DNA of 64,000 nt from positions 37,162,597 to 37,226,596 of the forward strand of contig CM055095.1 in NCBI GenBank assembly GCA_029204225.1, in the 5' to 3' direction. Numbering within the stretch: position 1 is the first letter of the stretch; each line of letters opens with the position of its first letter. This DNA comes from Diphasiastrum complanatum (taxonomy: Eukaryota; Streptophyta; Lycopodiopsida; Lycopodiales; Lycopodiaceae). Of the stretch, positions 12,960-24,898 are shown one piece after another. The position numbers and the translations under genes are program-made. Under the pieces are notes generated by a model. That model saw only the letters and a list, made by a program, of their open reading frames with translations. It ran no database searches and was not told the origin of the DNA.

Positions 12960-13310
12960 TAGTTTTCATGCAATAAAAAAAAAAGTTGGGGGGAGGAGGT
13001 CACCCTCCAAGGCCATTCCGCCGGAGAAAGGCCTTCGGCCGAGGGAGGTAGCCCGAGGCTGAAGGCCCTTCCCACGACGGAATGGCCAGGTGTCCTTCTA
13101 GTGGCATGAAAACTTTCTTTTTCTTCTTTTTTGTTGTAAATTTTTTTTACATGCACCTTCCAAGAGGAAGGTCATGTAAAAAAAAAAGTAAAAAAAATTT
13201 ACATGCACCTGCGGAAGGTCCATGTAAAAACTTCTGAAAAACAAAACAAGAAAAAGGAGGCACACAGATTCCGTTGTGGGAGGCACCTCCTTTTTCTTCA
13301 TGAAAAAGCA
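12960..13310. repeat. GC-rich hairpin block, MITE-like
   Basis: A GC-rich island in AT-rich surroundings. GGCCATTCCG at 13011-13020 pairs with CGGAATGGCC at 13078-13087. Two further hairpins follow: TTTACATG/CATGTAAA at 13146-13180 and again at 13198-13228. Runs of A and T separate them. No coding content. It could be a small foldback transposon or a fragment of a larger element. Confidence 0.5.
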
Positions 13311-13397
13311 AAAAATGATCTTGCGATTTGGGGATTTTTTGAGTTGAACTATGTCATAAGTGGCACTTATTAGCAGGCTGTAATTGTATAGCATAAT

Positions 13398-13712
13398 TTA
13401 GGTGCAAAGTGTTATTAATCTGATGGTTATGAAGTGTTTTTGCTAGTGAAGGCCCATTGTGTGGGGCATGGAATATAGCAACCTTCAGTAAGGGACAATG
13501 TAGCATTGTTGATGGCTGAGTGAAAAACGTTTCATTTGTTTATGGACAGGTTTCATTAAACCCATCCAATGTCATATATTGCTTCTTCCTAGGGAGTTTT
13601 TAAAGTCCATAAATGTTGAAAACAGGAAAAATAGTCTAAGCTTTATATGTTGCTGATCAAGTAATATTAGTCTAAAATTTAGTTCAACTCAGAGCTGGAG
13701 CAACAATGAATA
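13398..13712. repeat. Right arm of the imperfect inverted repeat
   Basis: Partner of 10425-10745 in opposite orientation. The two arms are clearly related but diverged by substitutions and small indels, so the event is old. They are not the LTRs of the enclosed copia, because LTRs are direct repeats. Confidence 0.75.
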
Positions 13713-13868
13713 CTAAGGTTAATAAGCTCACTAAGTGGTCTGATTTTGCTTGAAATATCCAGATGCAAGATCGAGTGAGGCCTGACAACCCCTAATTTAT
13801 AACGAAGGGCTCAGTGGTTTAATTCGATGTCCGAATAGTAATTGCAATAAATAGGAAAAGACTGAATT

Positions 13869-13945
13869 CTGTGAATATAGCATCTTGGAGAACATGAATG
13901 TTCAACTTTTGAGATGGCCAATTAAAGAAGTTACGTTTGAAGATG
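13869..13945 (+). mobile_element. Helitron helicase tail fragment (copy 1)
   Basis: This short segment is nearly identical to 29051-29127, which in copy 2 continues a PIF1-like helicase reading frame. It encodes ENMNVQLLRWPIKEVTFED. In copy 1 only this end of the helicase survives before the sequence switches to the DUF7869-like gene. Confidence 0.65.
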
Positions 13946-15656
13946 GTAGTAAACTTTTAGATACATCAGCCTTTGATGGTATAGAATGCCAAAATCAAGA
14001 CGATATGCATAGTGAGAGAGGTGTCCATGAGGTATTGAAAATTACGCAAGAAGATGTTGAGGGGCCAAAAGACTCTCCAATATGTAAGAAAAAGAGAAAA
14101 TATAGAATGGTCAATCAACAACATGCTGACACAGTCCAAAATTCATGATCTTTTGTCCACGGAGAAAATCCATGAAGTTGCTACTGTAGATTGTTGTGAT
14201 AAGTGTTGCTTCCAACATGTCAAGAGAAAACAAATAGAGGAAGAAAAAAAGAAGGAAAGAAAAGAGCATTTCTTTATAACATTCGAGGGAGACTTGATCT
14301 AATTGTTGGTGAGACATGCATTTCATTTTCATCAACAAATACGAAACAGAGGAGAAAATTCATCTACAAAAGCCACAAATACACTCATGAACATAAGCCA
14401 TTCTTCGAGTCAAAATGGTCACGTTAAAGCTTTGCCAAGAACTCTCTACCCACAACTTTATAATTGTGGTAGCAAGAACAAAAATAGATGTTTGTTCGCA
14501 TTTCTCTTCCTTCTCACAACAAGGAACATATTTGAAATGATACATCTTGGGTTCTCAATAGTGGGCCACACACATTCATGAAGATGTTGATGCAATGTTT
14601 AGCAAACTATCGAAGAAGTTACGGACAGCTTGTGCTTTCACTTTTTCCCATTTGATGAATGTGTTCATTGAGAGCTCATGCCTTCATCCCATACCATACT
14701 TAATGCAAGAAGTACCAAATTTCAAAGGTTTTATTGAAGATTATCTATGTGATGCAAGAGACACATTGATTGGCCACAAAAAACCTTTCCAGCTTTTTCA
14801 TTAGAGATGGCATTCATGTCATGCAATACATGATGAATCCCACAATGAAGACGTGGAAACCACAAGATGGAATACAATTATGGAAGAAAGACACAAATGG
14901 TTGTCCAATGTTGCCCAAAGGAGATCCTCCTGCATTACCACTTTTGTCGACCCTTAAGGATCAAAGTATGGTTATTGATGGAATAAATAAGCATGTTCTT
15001 TTTGGAAGAAATATATGGAACACAAAAATGTCAATCCCAATTATAAGGAATTCATTTTGCCTGTAATTGCTTATTGGAAGAACATTATCAACATTTTAAA
15101 TTTAGATGAAAACATTGAGAGTTATGTGAATCTAATGGATGGTTTTTGGCCTAGGACGAGATGGATGGATGCCAATACTGACAACCCAACTAGCATGATA
15201 GAAGATGAAGAAGATGAATACAAAGAACACTATTGTGGTCCATTGAAAGATAAACCTAAGGTGCCATTCAAGCCTCATATTGTTGTGCATAAAGATCAAT
15301 TCGTCCCAATGACAAGATGTATCCAATTTGGCTAGGTGTTGCACTTTCAGATCTAAACCAACAAAAGACATCACCAAACTTCATGAAAGTGCTTCTTCAA
15401 TATTGGGCTCCCATTTCTAGAGGCAATGCTTCTGATTCGGAAAGATATAAGGATTGTTGGACAAAGCAATGGAGAAGAAGCACCCTTGCGATCCACAACG
15501 TTGGGAGCTAGTTTTAGTTGTGTTGTGGAGTTGGCGGATAAGAAGACATCCAAACCAGTTGAAGACCATCAAAATACCCACCAAAGTTGTTGAGAAGGCA
15601 CAAGCTAATTTGACACAATCGTCAGCAAGAGATAATGATATTCTTGAAGATGATTA
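13946..15656 (+). pseudogene. DUF7869-like transposon gene, copy 1, frameshifted
   Basis: Pieces in several frames match plant proteins carrying DUF7869, a repetitive family. The N-terminal part includes a Cys-rich DCCDKCCFQHVKRKQ followed by a Glu/Lys-rich helix (14180-14290). After a deletion point at 14301/14302 the conserved C-terminal domain follows: PQLYNCGSKNKNR, then GFSIVGHTH, then EDVDAMFSKLSKKLR, then YLMQEVPNFKGFIEDYL and IGHKKPFQLF. The family normally reads L-D-N at the first block; here D is Y. VGHTH and EDVD are out of frame because of an extra 'tcat' at about 14575-14580. A tail about QYWAPISRG near 15400 resembles the family C-terminus. The gene cannot make a full protein. 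The central DKMD-type block is missing from this copy but present in copy 2. Confidence 0.6.
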
Positions 15657-16456
15657 AGGCAATTATGCCTCAAGATGTAAAAAGCTTCAAATGTCAAATT
15701 CATTAGACTAAGTCTTCTAGTAAAATTTTAATAGCGTTCAAGTTGGTGATTCTTCTTCAACTTCAAATTTAATTTGCTTTTTATAGCAATGAAAACGATG
15801 TCTACAATGGACATAGTATTCATGTAATATTTTTTGCAACATCAATTTAATTTATGTTTCAATGAGAAATATCACATCTATATTGGTGTATCTTTATACA
15901 TAACCTATGTTGTGTTGCTTCTTTATTTTTATTTTTTTCATGGCAACCATAGAAACCTAAGGCAATTTTTAACTGCCACGATATTTGAAAAGTTTAATAT
16001 CAACTACAAATTTTAGATTGTTGTGTATGTAATATGCACCTATGTTAATCATCATGAATGAATACAAAAATATCTCAACTCATTTTCAAATAGTTTACTA
16101 TAAAATACTTAAGATTCATGTTAAGATTAATTGTAGGAAAACAATAGATTGTCAATGAAAGTGTATCACTATAAATTCATGCATTTCAATGAATGTCCTT
16201 GTTTGCGCAATAAAACATACAAATTATTGGTATTGTTGTTTTTCCTACAATGAATATGCATCATTCATTTGCAATGAACATTGCTTGATAAATAATCGTG
16301 TGACATAATATGCAAACTAATATTTTAAAATCAAAATAATATTTCAATAAAAATATTACATTGACATAAGAAACAATGATCTATGATTTGTTATTTTATA
16401 AGAAAACTCATTGGAGTAATAAATAACAAGATTATGAATACTAGTGTATTAAAGTC
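15657..16456. other. AT-rich non-coding stretch, copy 1 only
   Basis: No gene or structured repeat was recognised. In copy 2 the corresponding position holds a rearranged gypsy fragment instead. Confidence 0.45.
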
Positions 16457-16646
<190 letters not shown>

Positions 16647-16842
16647 CCATGCAAGCATGAGAATGTTGTTTGATATTCATTTGCATGAAGATCTTCTAAA
16701 CCTCATGTAAAAAGAAAACAAAGTAAAAATATATATGGAATGAGTTTAAGAAGAAAATAATCTCAACAAACAAAGCTCATGATTAACAAATATGCTAGAA
16801 GTCTCAAAATACTGAACTAGTCTCATTTTTATTAAACATGTC

Positions 16843-17640
16843 TTGAACTTTAGATCCAATCGATCTACAAAATCAGACTATCTTGACAAAAGGAGCAACA
16901 TACAGCCCGGATCAACTTCAGGATCAAATTCAGAGATTTCATCATTCTATCCAAGACAGAAACTATTTTGTAAATACTGTAAGAGGACTGGTCATCTTGT
17001 TAAGGACTACAGAACATTGAAGCACAACAATGAAAAGAAGAAGCAGTTCCAAAAACAAGCAAATGTTGCAACCACCAGTCACTCGATCCAGCCACAAGAG
17101 GAAGACGAAGCAGTCTTTATGACTAAAGTTGAAGAACTGTAGGATATTGATTCCTGGTATTTGGACTCGGGAGCAACACAGCACATGACTCACCATCGTG
17201 ACTGGTTCCAAAACTACAAGTCTTACACCCATTCTAGAGTTATGCAATTAGGAGACAACTCATCTCATACTATCAAGGGTGAAGGAACAGTCAGGATCAA
17301 ATTTTAGAAAGGTGATGTAAAATTTTTGTCCCATGTTCTTCACATTCCAAATCTTATTAAAAATCTGCTCTCAATAAGCGGGTATGCTGCTTGACAAATC
17401 TAGGGAAGTTTTAGCTTTCGGTAGGAAATATGGCTATCTTTACAAGCTAAGCCATTGTTATTCTACAAATAGTCAAGCTCTTTATACTTCCACTTTTGAA
17501 TCGACTAATATGCTACAACATTTCAGACTAGGCCATTTAAACTTCAAAAGTGTTCAACAAATGTCAAATCTCAATTTAGTACAAGATCTACCATCTATTA
17601 GCAAATCGACTTCTCCGTGTGAAAGATGGTGAAGTGGTGG
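16843..17640 (+). mobile_element. Copia gag-protease-pre-integrase fragment, copy 1
   Basis: The zinc knuckle reads CKYCKRTGHLVKDY, so the last Cys of CX2CX4HX4C is replaced by Tyr. After an in-frame stop (near 17140) comes the protease IDSWYLDSGATQHMTHHRDWF. Then QLGDNSSHTI, a further stop, FLSHVLHIPNLIKNLLS, and a gag-pre-integrase block with LQHFRLGHLNFKSV. Homology ends at about 17620-17640, where non-coding repeat begins. It is the same family as the 2.5-5.1 kb element and is repeated at 31734-32340. Confidence 0.8.
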
Positions 17641-19216
17641 TTCAAGACGATGTCGTGGGGCTTGAAGAACGACTAGGGCTAGATGGTGGGGCTGCACTCC
17701 TGGTGAGTCAGACTCGTTGGCCATGGGGAGCAGCGACATCCGAAAGTCGATCTTTTGGTGCCATTTGAGTGATCAGGCAGTGATTGCAAGGTAAGATGGC
17801 TATAGGCGAGAAAAAGGACTGAGTGTGAGTAAAAAGATTGGTGGCGAGTTAGGGCGAGTAAAGGGTCTAATGGCGAGTTAGGACGAGCGTGAGTTAAAGC
17901 GAGTAAATGGAAAATGGTGGAGAATGGGTGCAGGAGGCTACTGGGCTGATGGCTAGTAAAGGTGATGGAGAACTGGTGAGAAAACACTGATGGTGAGTAA
18001 ACAGATGGGAACCTTGTCCTCTTTTGAGTAGTTATTGATTTTTTTCAACAACCTATGGCAACAAATTTCTAGCTGCATACTCTCTGTAGTTGACTTGCGA
18101 TGTTAAGTGGTAGTAACTTTGTTGGTCAGTTTCCTTTTGTTGTTATGAATGTTAGTATTGCAATGCTAGTTGTTGTGTGGTGAATGCTTGAGGGTGAAGC
18201 ATAGTATATTTGAGAGGCAGTGGGTTGAGGTTGATATTGGTTTATGTGTTACATTATGTTAGTACCTTCATAGTTAGTAGTTAGACTTGTGCCTTTGGAT
18301 TGATGTTTATCGGTTGAAGGCTGATTTGTCCTCATGAACATGTTTACATCTTGATTAAGAGAAGCTAGTTGCTTGCAGGGAGTTGCTGCTTGGTTGGTGA
18401 TGCTAGGTTTCTTGCCAATTGCTTGCCCGATATTGGTTGAAGGTGTTTGAATCTCATAGATGTGGGGAGCTTGTTTTTCTTGGTTCTTGATGTATTGTGG
18501 TAGGAAAAGGTATTTTGGGTTTGCAAATTGGTTAGTGAAGTGTGTGTATAGATTGTTTGTAGCAAGGTCTCTTATAAAGTGTGTTAGTTGAATGTTGACT
18601 GATGTTTGAGGTCGTTATTAGCACAAGCAAATTGTTGGTAATGTGATTGATTGTTGTTAGCATTGTATGAATTTGTTTGTGTGATGTGAGCATAAGCAAG
18701 TGAGGGTTTATTTTGGTCGTGGTCAATTGTGGTGAGTTGAATGCATGGATTGATTGGAAGTATTGTGAGAAGGCACTTGGTTGTTACCATAATCACATCA
18801 AAGCATGAGCAAAGCAAGAATAAGTAGTTGATGATGTTCCAATCCATGCTCTACCTATTGTGTATCTAATGCTTGTGGAGCCTTGTGACACCCTTGCTAT
18901 CTAATGCTTGTGGAGCCTTGCGACACCCTTGCTACACCTGCCTATAGTTTTTAAACCTTTCTTGGAGCTCGTTGGAGCCTACGGCATCATGCTAATTGGA
19001 CCTGTGACAAAGTTTTGGGCCTTGCCTACACCTTGCTGCCTCTATGGACCCTCCAGCCTTGCAGTTTGATGGTCGAGGCTGTCTATCATGCTTTTTTTCA
19101 ATGACGGTTTGAAAAACCATTTGACCTTCAAATCTGAAATGAGATTTCATACTTCAAAGATGGATAGGAATTTCAAAGATGAGCCCCCAAGTTAGAAGGG
19201 CCTAAACTTGAATCAT
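17641..19216. repeat. Non-coding unit of the duplicated block, copy 1
   Basis: Repeated almost unchanged at 32360-33943. It contains a loose minisatellite of 'gcgagt'-type words at about 17840-17915 and a two-copy 35-bp tandem repeat at 18863-18932 (tatctaatgcttgtggagcc...). Open frames on the minus strand are low-complexity and have no protein signature. Probably part of an untranslated transposon region. Confidence 0.6.
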
Positions 19217-19751
19217 GAATGTCAAAGTTTGTGCTGAAATATTTTTGAAGTTTCAAGTGGTGTATAATATATTTATTGTGAATCTATAAATAAAAAAACA
19301 AAGGCACATGTCAAAATGACGTTTTTGAATTGTATGTGCATGTCTGCTATGACGGCCAAATTTTTAGAATGCCTGTATTTTACGGCCAAAATGGCTTTTG
19401 ACGTTCAAGGTCAATACGGCTGTCAAACTGCAAGGCTGGGACTTCGATCCTCATTGGCCTACTGCTGCCTTGCTGCCTTCTTGTCCTCACTGATGTTTGT
19501 GGAGCCCTACTATGTTTTGGCGGGAGCCCTGTCCTCTTTCGAGTAGCCTTGCAGTTTGACAGCCGTATTGAATTTTGGCCGTAGAATACAGGCGTCCTAA
19601 AAATTTGGCTGTCATAGCAGATAGGCACATACATTTCAAAAACGTCATTTTGACATGCACCTTTGTTTTTTTACTTGTATAGATTCACAATAAATATATT
19701 ATATACATCACTTGAAACTTCAAAAAAATTTCAGCACAAACTTTGACATTC
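19217..19751. repeat. Foldback element with about 210-bp inverted arms, copy 1
   Basis: The left arm 19217-19436 and right arm 19545-19751 are reverse complements with few mismatches. They start GAATGTCAAAGTTTG and end CAAACTTTGACATTC, around a loop of about 108 bp. The length, long terminal inverted repeats and lack of coding capacity fit a foldback/MITE-type DNA element. A (CT)n array starts five bases after its right end. Confidence 0.85.
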
Positions 19752-19752
19752 A

Positions 19753-20250
<498 letters not shown>

Positions 20251-21640
20251 TTTTTAAATGGATGACATCACCTGTCCGTGTAAAAAAAAAAAAGTGCAAA
20301 GCGGACGTCGAATTTCGACGGATAATACAGATTCGGAGATCCGATTTTGCGCTTCTTCTCAACTCTATCAATTCAATTTGTCTCATTCCAAGTACGATTC
20401 TTTTGTTTTGTTATGTGCCACTAAGATTTCTTTCTTTGTAACTTTTTCTTGTACACTATCTTCCTTGTATTGTATATTTTGTGTATTTAAACACAAATAT
20501 GTGTCTTAGTGATTTATGATCATGAGCGAATGAGAGAGGAAGAGAAGGATGTGTGTGAGAGACATGAGAGAGAGCAAGAAAATATAGATAGAAGAGTTTG
20601 ATTTAATATTATGTTCTTTGTAAAATTTAGGGTCTAGATTTAATGTTATGTTCTTTGTGAAATAGTGTGAGACTGAGAGCTCTTGAGGTTTGAATGAAGA
20701 TCATAACCAGCTCCATCATCAAAGATGTAGAGCTACCACTTTTTCTTACTGATTGATCCAGTATGGCTATCTTGTTGCTACTCCCTATCGAGCCATAAAG
20801 GGTAATCCATCGTTGCCTGATACATGTAAAATGGGATATCAGCTAGAGAAAGCTAGTGAAGCGTGCTCGGTATGATGGCATTTCTGTTGAAAATCAGAAC
20901 TCAAAATGAACTTTGAAGAGTGCTATTGACTCACTATCTCTGTTGGAAGAGATATCTTGGCTAGAGGGTGCTTAATTATCTCTGCTCTGTGAGTTAGAAC
21001 CCAGTTTTCCTTGCAAGATATTTGGAGAGCTGGCCTACCATCGTTGCTAGATGAGTGAGCCATCTAACCATTCAATCACACTATAGTCGTTGAGGAATTG
21101 AACATTGACTTCCAAAATACTGAAGGATTATTGCTGATTTCCAAAAGAGAGTTGAGAGATGTGATTATTAACATCGCTACCTCTATAATACATCTGACCA
21201 TCGCTGCTACTACTTTGCAAGCCTTCATTACGCCTATGAGTATTAGATATGAAGTAAAGCCATCACTAAGCTAGTTCTCAGATCAGAGACTCAGCTAATT
21301 GAGCCTTCATGACCATGAAAAGAGAGCTTGCAATTGTTGTCTAAAGCTGATCTATCAACGACCATTGAGAACTCACTGATTTATTGTCAATGGGAGAGCC
21401 CTCATGGCTGTTCTAGTTGAGAGCAGCTCTGTCCTAGCAAAGGATAGAAGCAAAGAGACAAACATAGTAGAATCAATTGAAGCATTCATGACTAGCACTT
21501 CTTCGCTTTCCGGCTACATGCATATGCACTCAGAAATAGGTATGGCTTTATCTATTTTCAGTTCGTTTCATCTATGTCATCTTTTGTAATCATTTATTTT
21601 TCGTATACACTTCAAATTCCTGTCGATTGGATTATGTTTG
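20251..21640. other. Stretch without recognised gene
   Basis: At 20295-20320 there is 'gcggacgtcgaatttcgac', similar in style to the CACTA-like subterminal words at 21.65-22.0 kb. It may be the far end of the same element, but no 'cactacaagaa' terminus was found here. The rest (20500-21600) has no coding or repeat signal that I can name. Confidence 0.4.
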
Positions 21641-22029
21641 GTTTTTGCCACGGTTTTTTTTTGCCACATGGACGTCGCGGATTCCGACGGTCCGGCCACG
21701 TGGACGTCGGAATCCGACGTCCACGTGGCAGGGAAAAAAAAAGGGAAAAAAAATTTCAAGTTTTTTTTTTCGACGTGGACGTCGGATTACAACGGCCCCA
21801 CCACGTGGACGTCGGAATCCGACGTCCACGTGGCATGTTCTCCGATTCATTTTTATCGGCCGATTGCCGGTTTTGGGCTTGGCATCGGATTCCGACGGAT
21901 TTTAAATGCGACGGATTCCGACGACCTTATAGCGACGCATTTTTTGACGCTCGCTTCGATTCAAAAAAAAATTCAAACGCGATTTTACGTCAAAAGTCCC
22001 GTCAAAAATCGCAGCAATTCTTGTAGTGT
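21640..22029 (-). mobile_element. CACTA-like transposon end with palindromic subterminal repeats
   Basis: Read on the minus strand the segment begins CACTACAAGAATTGC at 22029, which resembles the CACTA/EnSpm terminal motif. It is followed by many short direct and inverted words based on 'cggattccgacg' and 'gacgtcc', as in CACTA subterminal regions. Two near-perfect palindromes sit at 21695-21729 and 21801-21833. Only one end is certain. The terminus abuts NPC pseudogene sequence, consistent with insertion into it. Confidence 0.55.
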
Positions 22030-22137
22030 TGGAAAAATAGCTTGGTTCAAGTAGATGGGCTCAATCACAGTGTAGTTAGGTAGTGCAGCATGTAGCTTGG
22101 AAAAGAGGCAGTAGTCTCAAAAATTAAGCACGTACTC
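22030..22137 (-). pseudogene. NPC pseudogene, downstream part
   Basis: The reverse complement matches the NPC gene from about 8005 to 8118 (TACTACCT..., CCTAACTACACTGTGATTGAGCCC), with substitutions and a small deletion. It is the continuation of the NPC sequence at 27239-27662, separated from it by the 5.1-kb copia element. It ends at the CACTA-like terminus. Confidence 0.85.
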
Positions 22138-22964
22138 TGTCGTATGTTGAATTTCACACGTGTGGATTGTCCACTACATGTACTTGTGATCTCCTAAGGT
22201 GTGTAGATGCACCAAGATCAAGACTAGATTGAGATTCAAGATCTATCTTTGATTCTATGGCAAAAACACACTACTACATGCATTCAAACACTTCCAACTC
22301 TCACTCACACGTGTGGGAAGTGTTCCAAAAGTATTCTAAGTAAAAACAAGCTGCTCTCCTCGAGTAGAGAGAGAAAAACCATCATGAGCTCTCGGGTAGA
22401 GAGAGAAAGCTAGAAATTCAATGACACTCAAAATCCACTCAATCTCAAAATCAATTAGATCCAAAAGGAGGAGTACAATGATACTAATAGATTCATGAGC
22501 TACCACTATGCTTAACTATGATTGGATCACACTTTGCCACCTCTTAATCCTATTGGACCATTGATCCATGCACCTCTAAATTCTATTGGACTATATTCAA
22601 GCACACCTCAATTTTCTATTGGACCTCACAAGGTTCCACCTCTAAATCCTATTGGACCTCTTAAGCTTCATCAAACAAAAGCATAACACTTGTCTACACT
22701 CTAATTGGCACAAGTTTGGCTCTATTTTGGCTCAATATTGGCATTACAAGTGGAAATGGATAATTTGCCATCTATGCCAAATTTGACCCTATCAACATCC
22801 TACACCTAAATGCTTGACTATGAAATTCTATGAGACCCCTATATCAAACATTTTGATTTACTTTACAATTCTCCACACGTGGGAACATCCTCCACACATG
22901 TGAGATTCACTTACAAACTTCTATCATAAAAAATACCAAGGTAGATTTTTGCCAATTTCTCACA
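22138..22964 (-). repeat. Copia 3' LTR (827 bp)
   Basis: Same length as the partner at 26412-27238, with TG...CA ends. I counted seven substitutions by eye between the two. On the minus strand it is preceded by a purine-rich tract (gaggaggagtg, rc of about 22965-22975), which is the polypurine tract. That fixes the orientation. Confidence 0.93.
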
Positions 22965-23350
22965 CTCCTCCTCAAAAAATAGCTTGGAAAGGTACTAGAT
23001 CACTTGAGAAGTTTGTAAATCTTTTTGAGTGGATCCTTTGGTATGCATAAGAATTGAAGATCATCCAAGGGATCCATCATAGCAGCACCCTCACCATATC
23101 CATGATAAGATCTCTTTGGTAGATATCTCTTGCCAATGCCTTTGAAGAGTGCTCCACCAATATGCCACTATTATCATGGGCTTCCTCCATGCTTGATGAT
23201 GATCTTTGCCTTGAAAGTTCCACTTGCATGATGGATGCACCATAAATAGAGAAATCTGAGGCTTCCAAGCCTCATAAGGATCATGGAGATCAAGATCATA
23301 AGATATGAAACAATGATGATTATCAAGATTATGCTTTCTAGCTTGACTAG

Positions 23351-24775
23351 TCACATACAATGAACTATATCCATGATGGATCTAATCTTGATATCAAAGA
23401 CTATCTTGATATTTTTTAGGCTAGTTACTCTCTCAAGGATGTAAGTGTCCACTTTGGATGCTTCACTTAATCTCAAGAGGAGTTTACAATTTTCCTCAAA
23501 ACATGTGAAAACATGATTTTCAAAAAAGTGAGTACCAAGCTCAATCTTGTTCTTACTAGAACCAAGAGCATACTTCTGACAATACAATATCTTGCTTTCA
23601 AAAAGTATTGGAAACACATCTAAGTCAATAATGACAAGAAACATGTCCATACCATAAGCATCATACAAAACTAGTATAGCTTTTCTTGAACTTTGAGATC
23701 CAACAAATTCAATGAAGCAAGATAGCATTTCAAGCAAAGGAAGAGAAGCATATATGAATGTGTTGTAGTAGATACAACATGAAAGATGCCCCTCTTTGCC
23801 ATGTAAGGTGAGCCATAAAGACTCGGCCATGCATCTTGAAGATCTTCTTGAAATCATATGAAGAAGAAACTCCTCCTCACACATTGGCCCCATCATAACT
23901 TGAATACCTTCAAAAAGGATAACTTGTGATGCTTCTTGAGAAGCCTTGATCTCGTCCACTTCCAAGATTGAATCTTCATGCAATATGACATCTCTATTCA
24001 CGATCACATTTGAAATAGAGAGTGTAAAGACACTAAAGGCCTCCTTGATGGATGAGTATCCAATCATGATCCATGAGCTTGGATCATCCTTCCTTCTTGT
24101 TTCCAAGGGAATATGTGCAAAGCAAGCACTACCAAGTTCACTAAGGTGATCAACCTTAGGCTTCATCTTGAATAAAACTTCATATGGTGCTATTCCTTCA
24201 AGAGCTCCAATACTCCTCAAAGCTTTGATCTTCAATGAGAATTTCTTCTCAACATATGCTTTGAATAATAAGGAATAATCATACACCATAATACTTGAAG
24301 AGAGAAGATATGTGCATCTTGTGTAATCCTCCTCCTTTGAAATATTGGAAATATAAGAAACATAAAGAGAGTTTGCACTCTCACTTGGATCCAATTTGTA
24401 GATGCCTTCAAATCTTGATCCATATGCAAGGATCTCACCATCCTTCTTAATCACACAATTGTCAATATTGAAATTGACATCAAAGCCACTATCAAGAAGT
24501 TGGCCAACACTTAAGATGTTCTTTGTAAACTTTGGGACAAAAAGAACATTGTTGAGAAAGAGATCTTTAGAAGATGCAAGCTTCAAGGGAATAATCCCTA
24601 CTCCTTCAATATTGCACTCATGCTTACTTGCAAAGTATATGGTCTTCTTGACTCCATCATAAGGCATAATAGATGAAAAAAAGTGCTTGGAGCCACACAT
24701 ATGTGAAGATGCTCCACTATCAATATACCATGAGTCATCCTTGTTGAAGGTGGAAGAGGAGAAGCTTGATGCCAT
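23351..24775 (-). CDS. Copia pol remnant: protease, then fused integrase/RT scraps
   Basis: A 474-codon open frame. The protease SWYIDSGASSHM lies at about residues 16-27, and VLFVPKFTKNILSVGQLLDSG (gag-pre-integrase) at about 77-97. The integrase catalytic core is mostly deleted: the frame jumps from FSLKIKALRS directly to GIAPYEVLF, losing the D-N-G-x-E-F and P-Q-Q-N-G regions. The C-terminal integrase part (KVDHLSELGSACFAHIP, KDDPSSWIMIGYS) and linker follow. Only a trace of RT survives (ESLWLTLHGKEGHLSCC). The last 150 residues resemble copia RNase H read in an altered frame and have no intact active site. Despite its length it is a deletion derivative. Confidence 0.75.
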   Translation of the reverse strand: MASSFSSSTFNKDDSWYIDSGASSHMCGSKHFFSSIMPYDGVKKTIYFASKHECNIEGVGIIPLKLASSKDLFLNNVLFVPKFTKNILSVGQLLDSGFDVNFNIDNCVIKKDGEILAYGSRFEGIYKLDPSESANSLYVSYISNISKEEDYTRCTYLLSSSIMVYDYSLLFKAYVEKKFSLKIKALRSIGALEGIAPYEVLFKMKPKVDHLSELGSACFAHIPLETRRKDDPSSWIMIGYSSIKEAFSVFTLSISNVIVNRDVILHEDSILEVDEIKASQEASQVILFEGIQVMMGPMCEEEFLLHMISRRSSRCMAESLWLTLHGKEGHLSCCIYYNTFIYASLPLLEMLSCFIEFVGSQSSRKAILVLYDAYGMDMFLVIIDLDVFPILFESKILYCQKYALGSSKNKIELGTHFFENHVFTCFEENCKLLLRLSEASKVDTYILERVTSLKNIKIVFDIKIRSIMDIVHCM

Positions 24776-24898
24776 AAGAGAGCCTTCTCCATCACTTGCA
24801 ATATAGTCTTCTTTCTCATTGGTGATGTTGGCTTGATTGAGTTGATTCTTCTTCTTGAAGAAATTGGTGACATAATGGCCTTTCTTGCCACAGTAAAA

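Noticed and set aside
10425-13712. The two related arms as LTRs of one retrotransposon
   Set aside because: They are in opposite orientation, and the enclosed copia has its own LTR at 11091-11744.
17679-18847. Minus-strand Ser/Thr/His-rich open frames, repeated at 32.4-33.6 kb
   Set aside because: Low complexity, no domain, and differences between copies show no coding constraint by eye.
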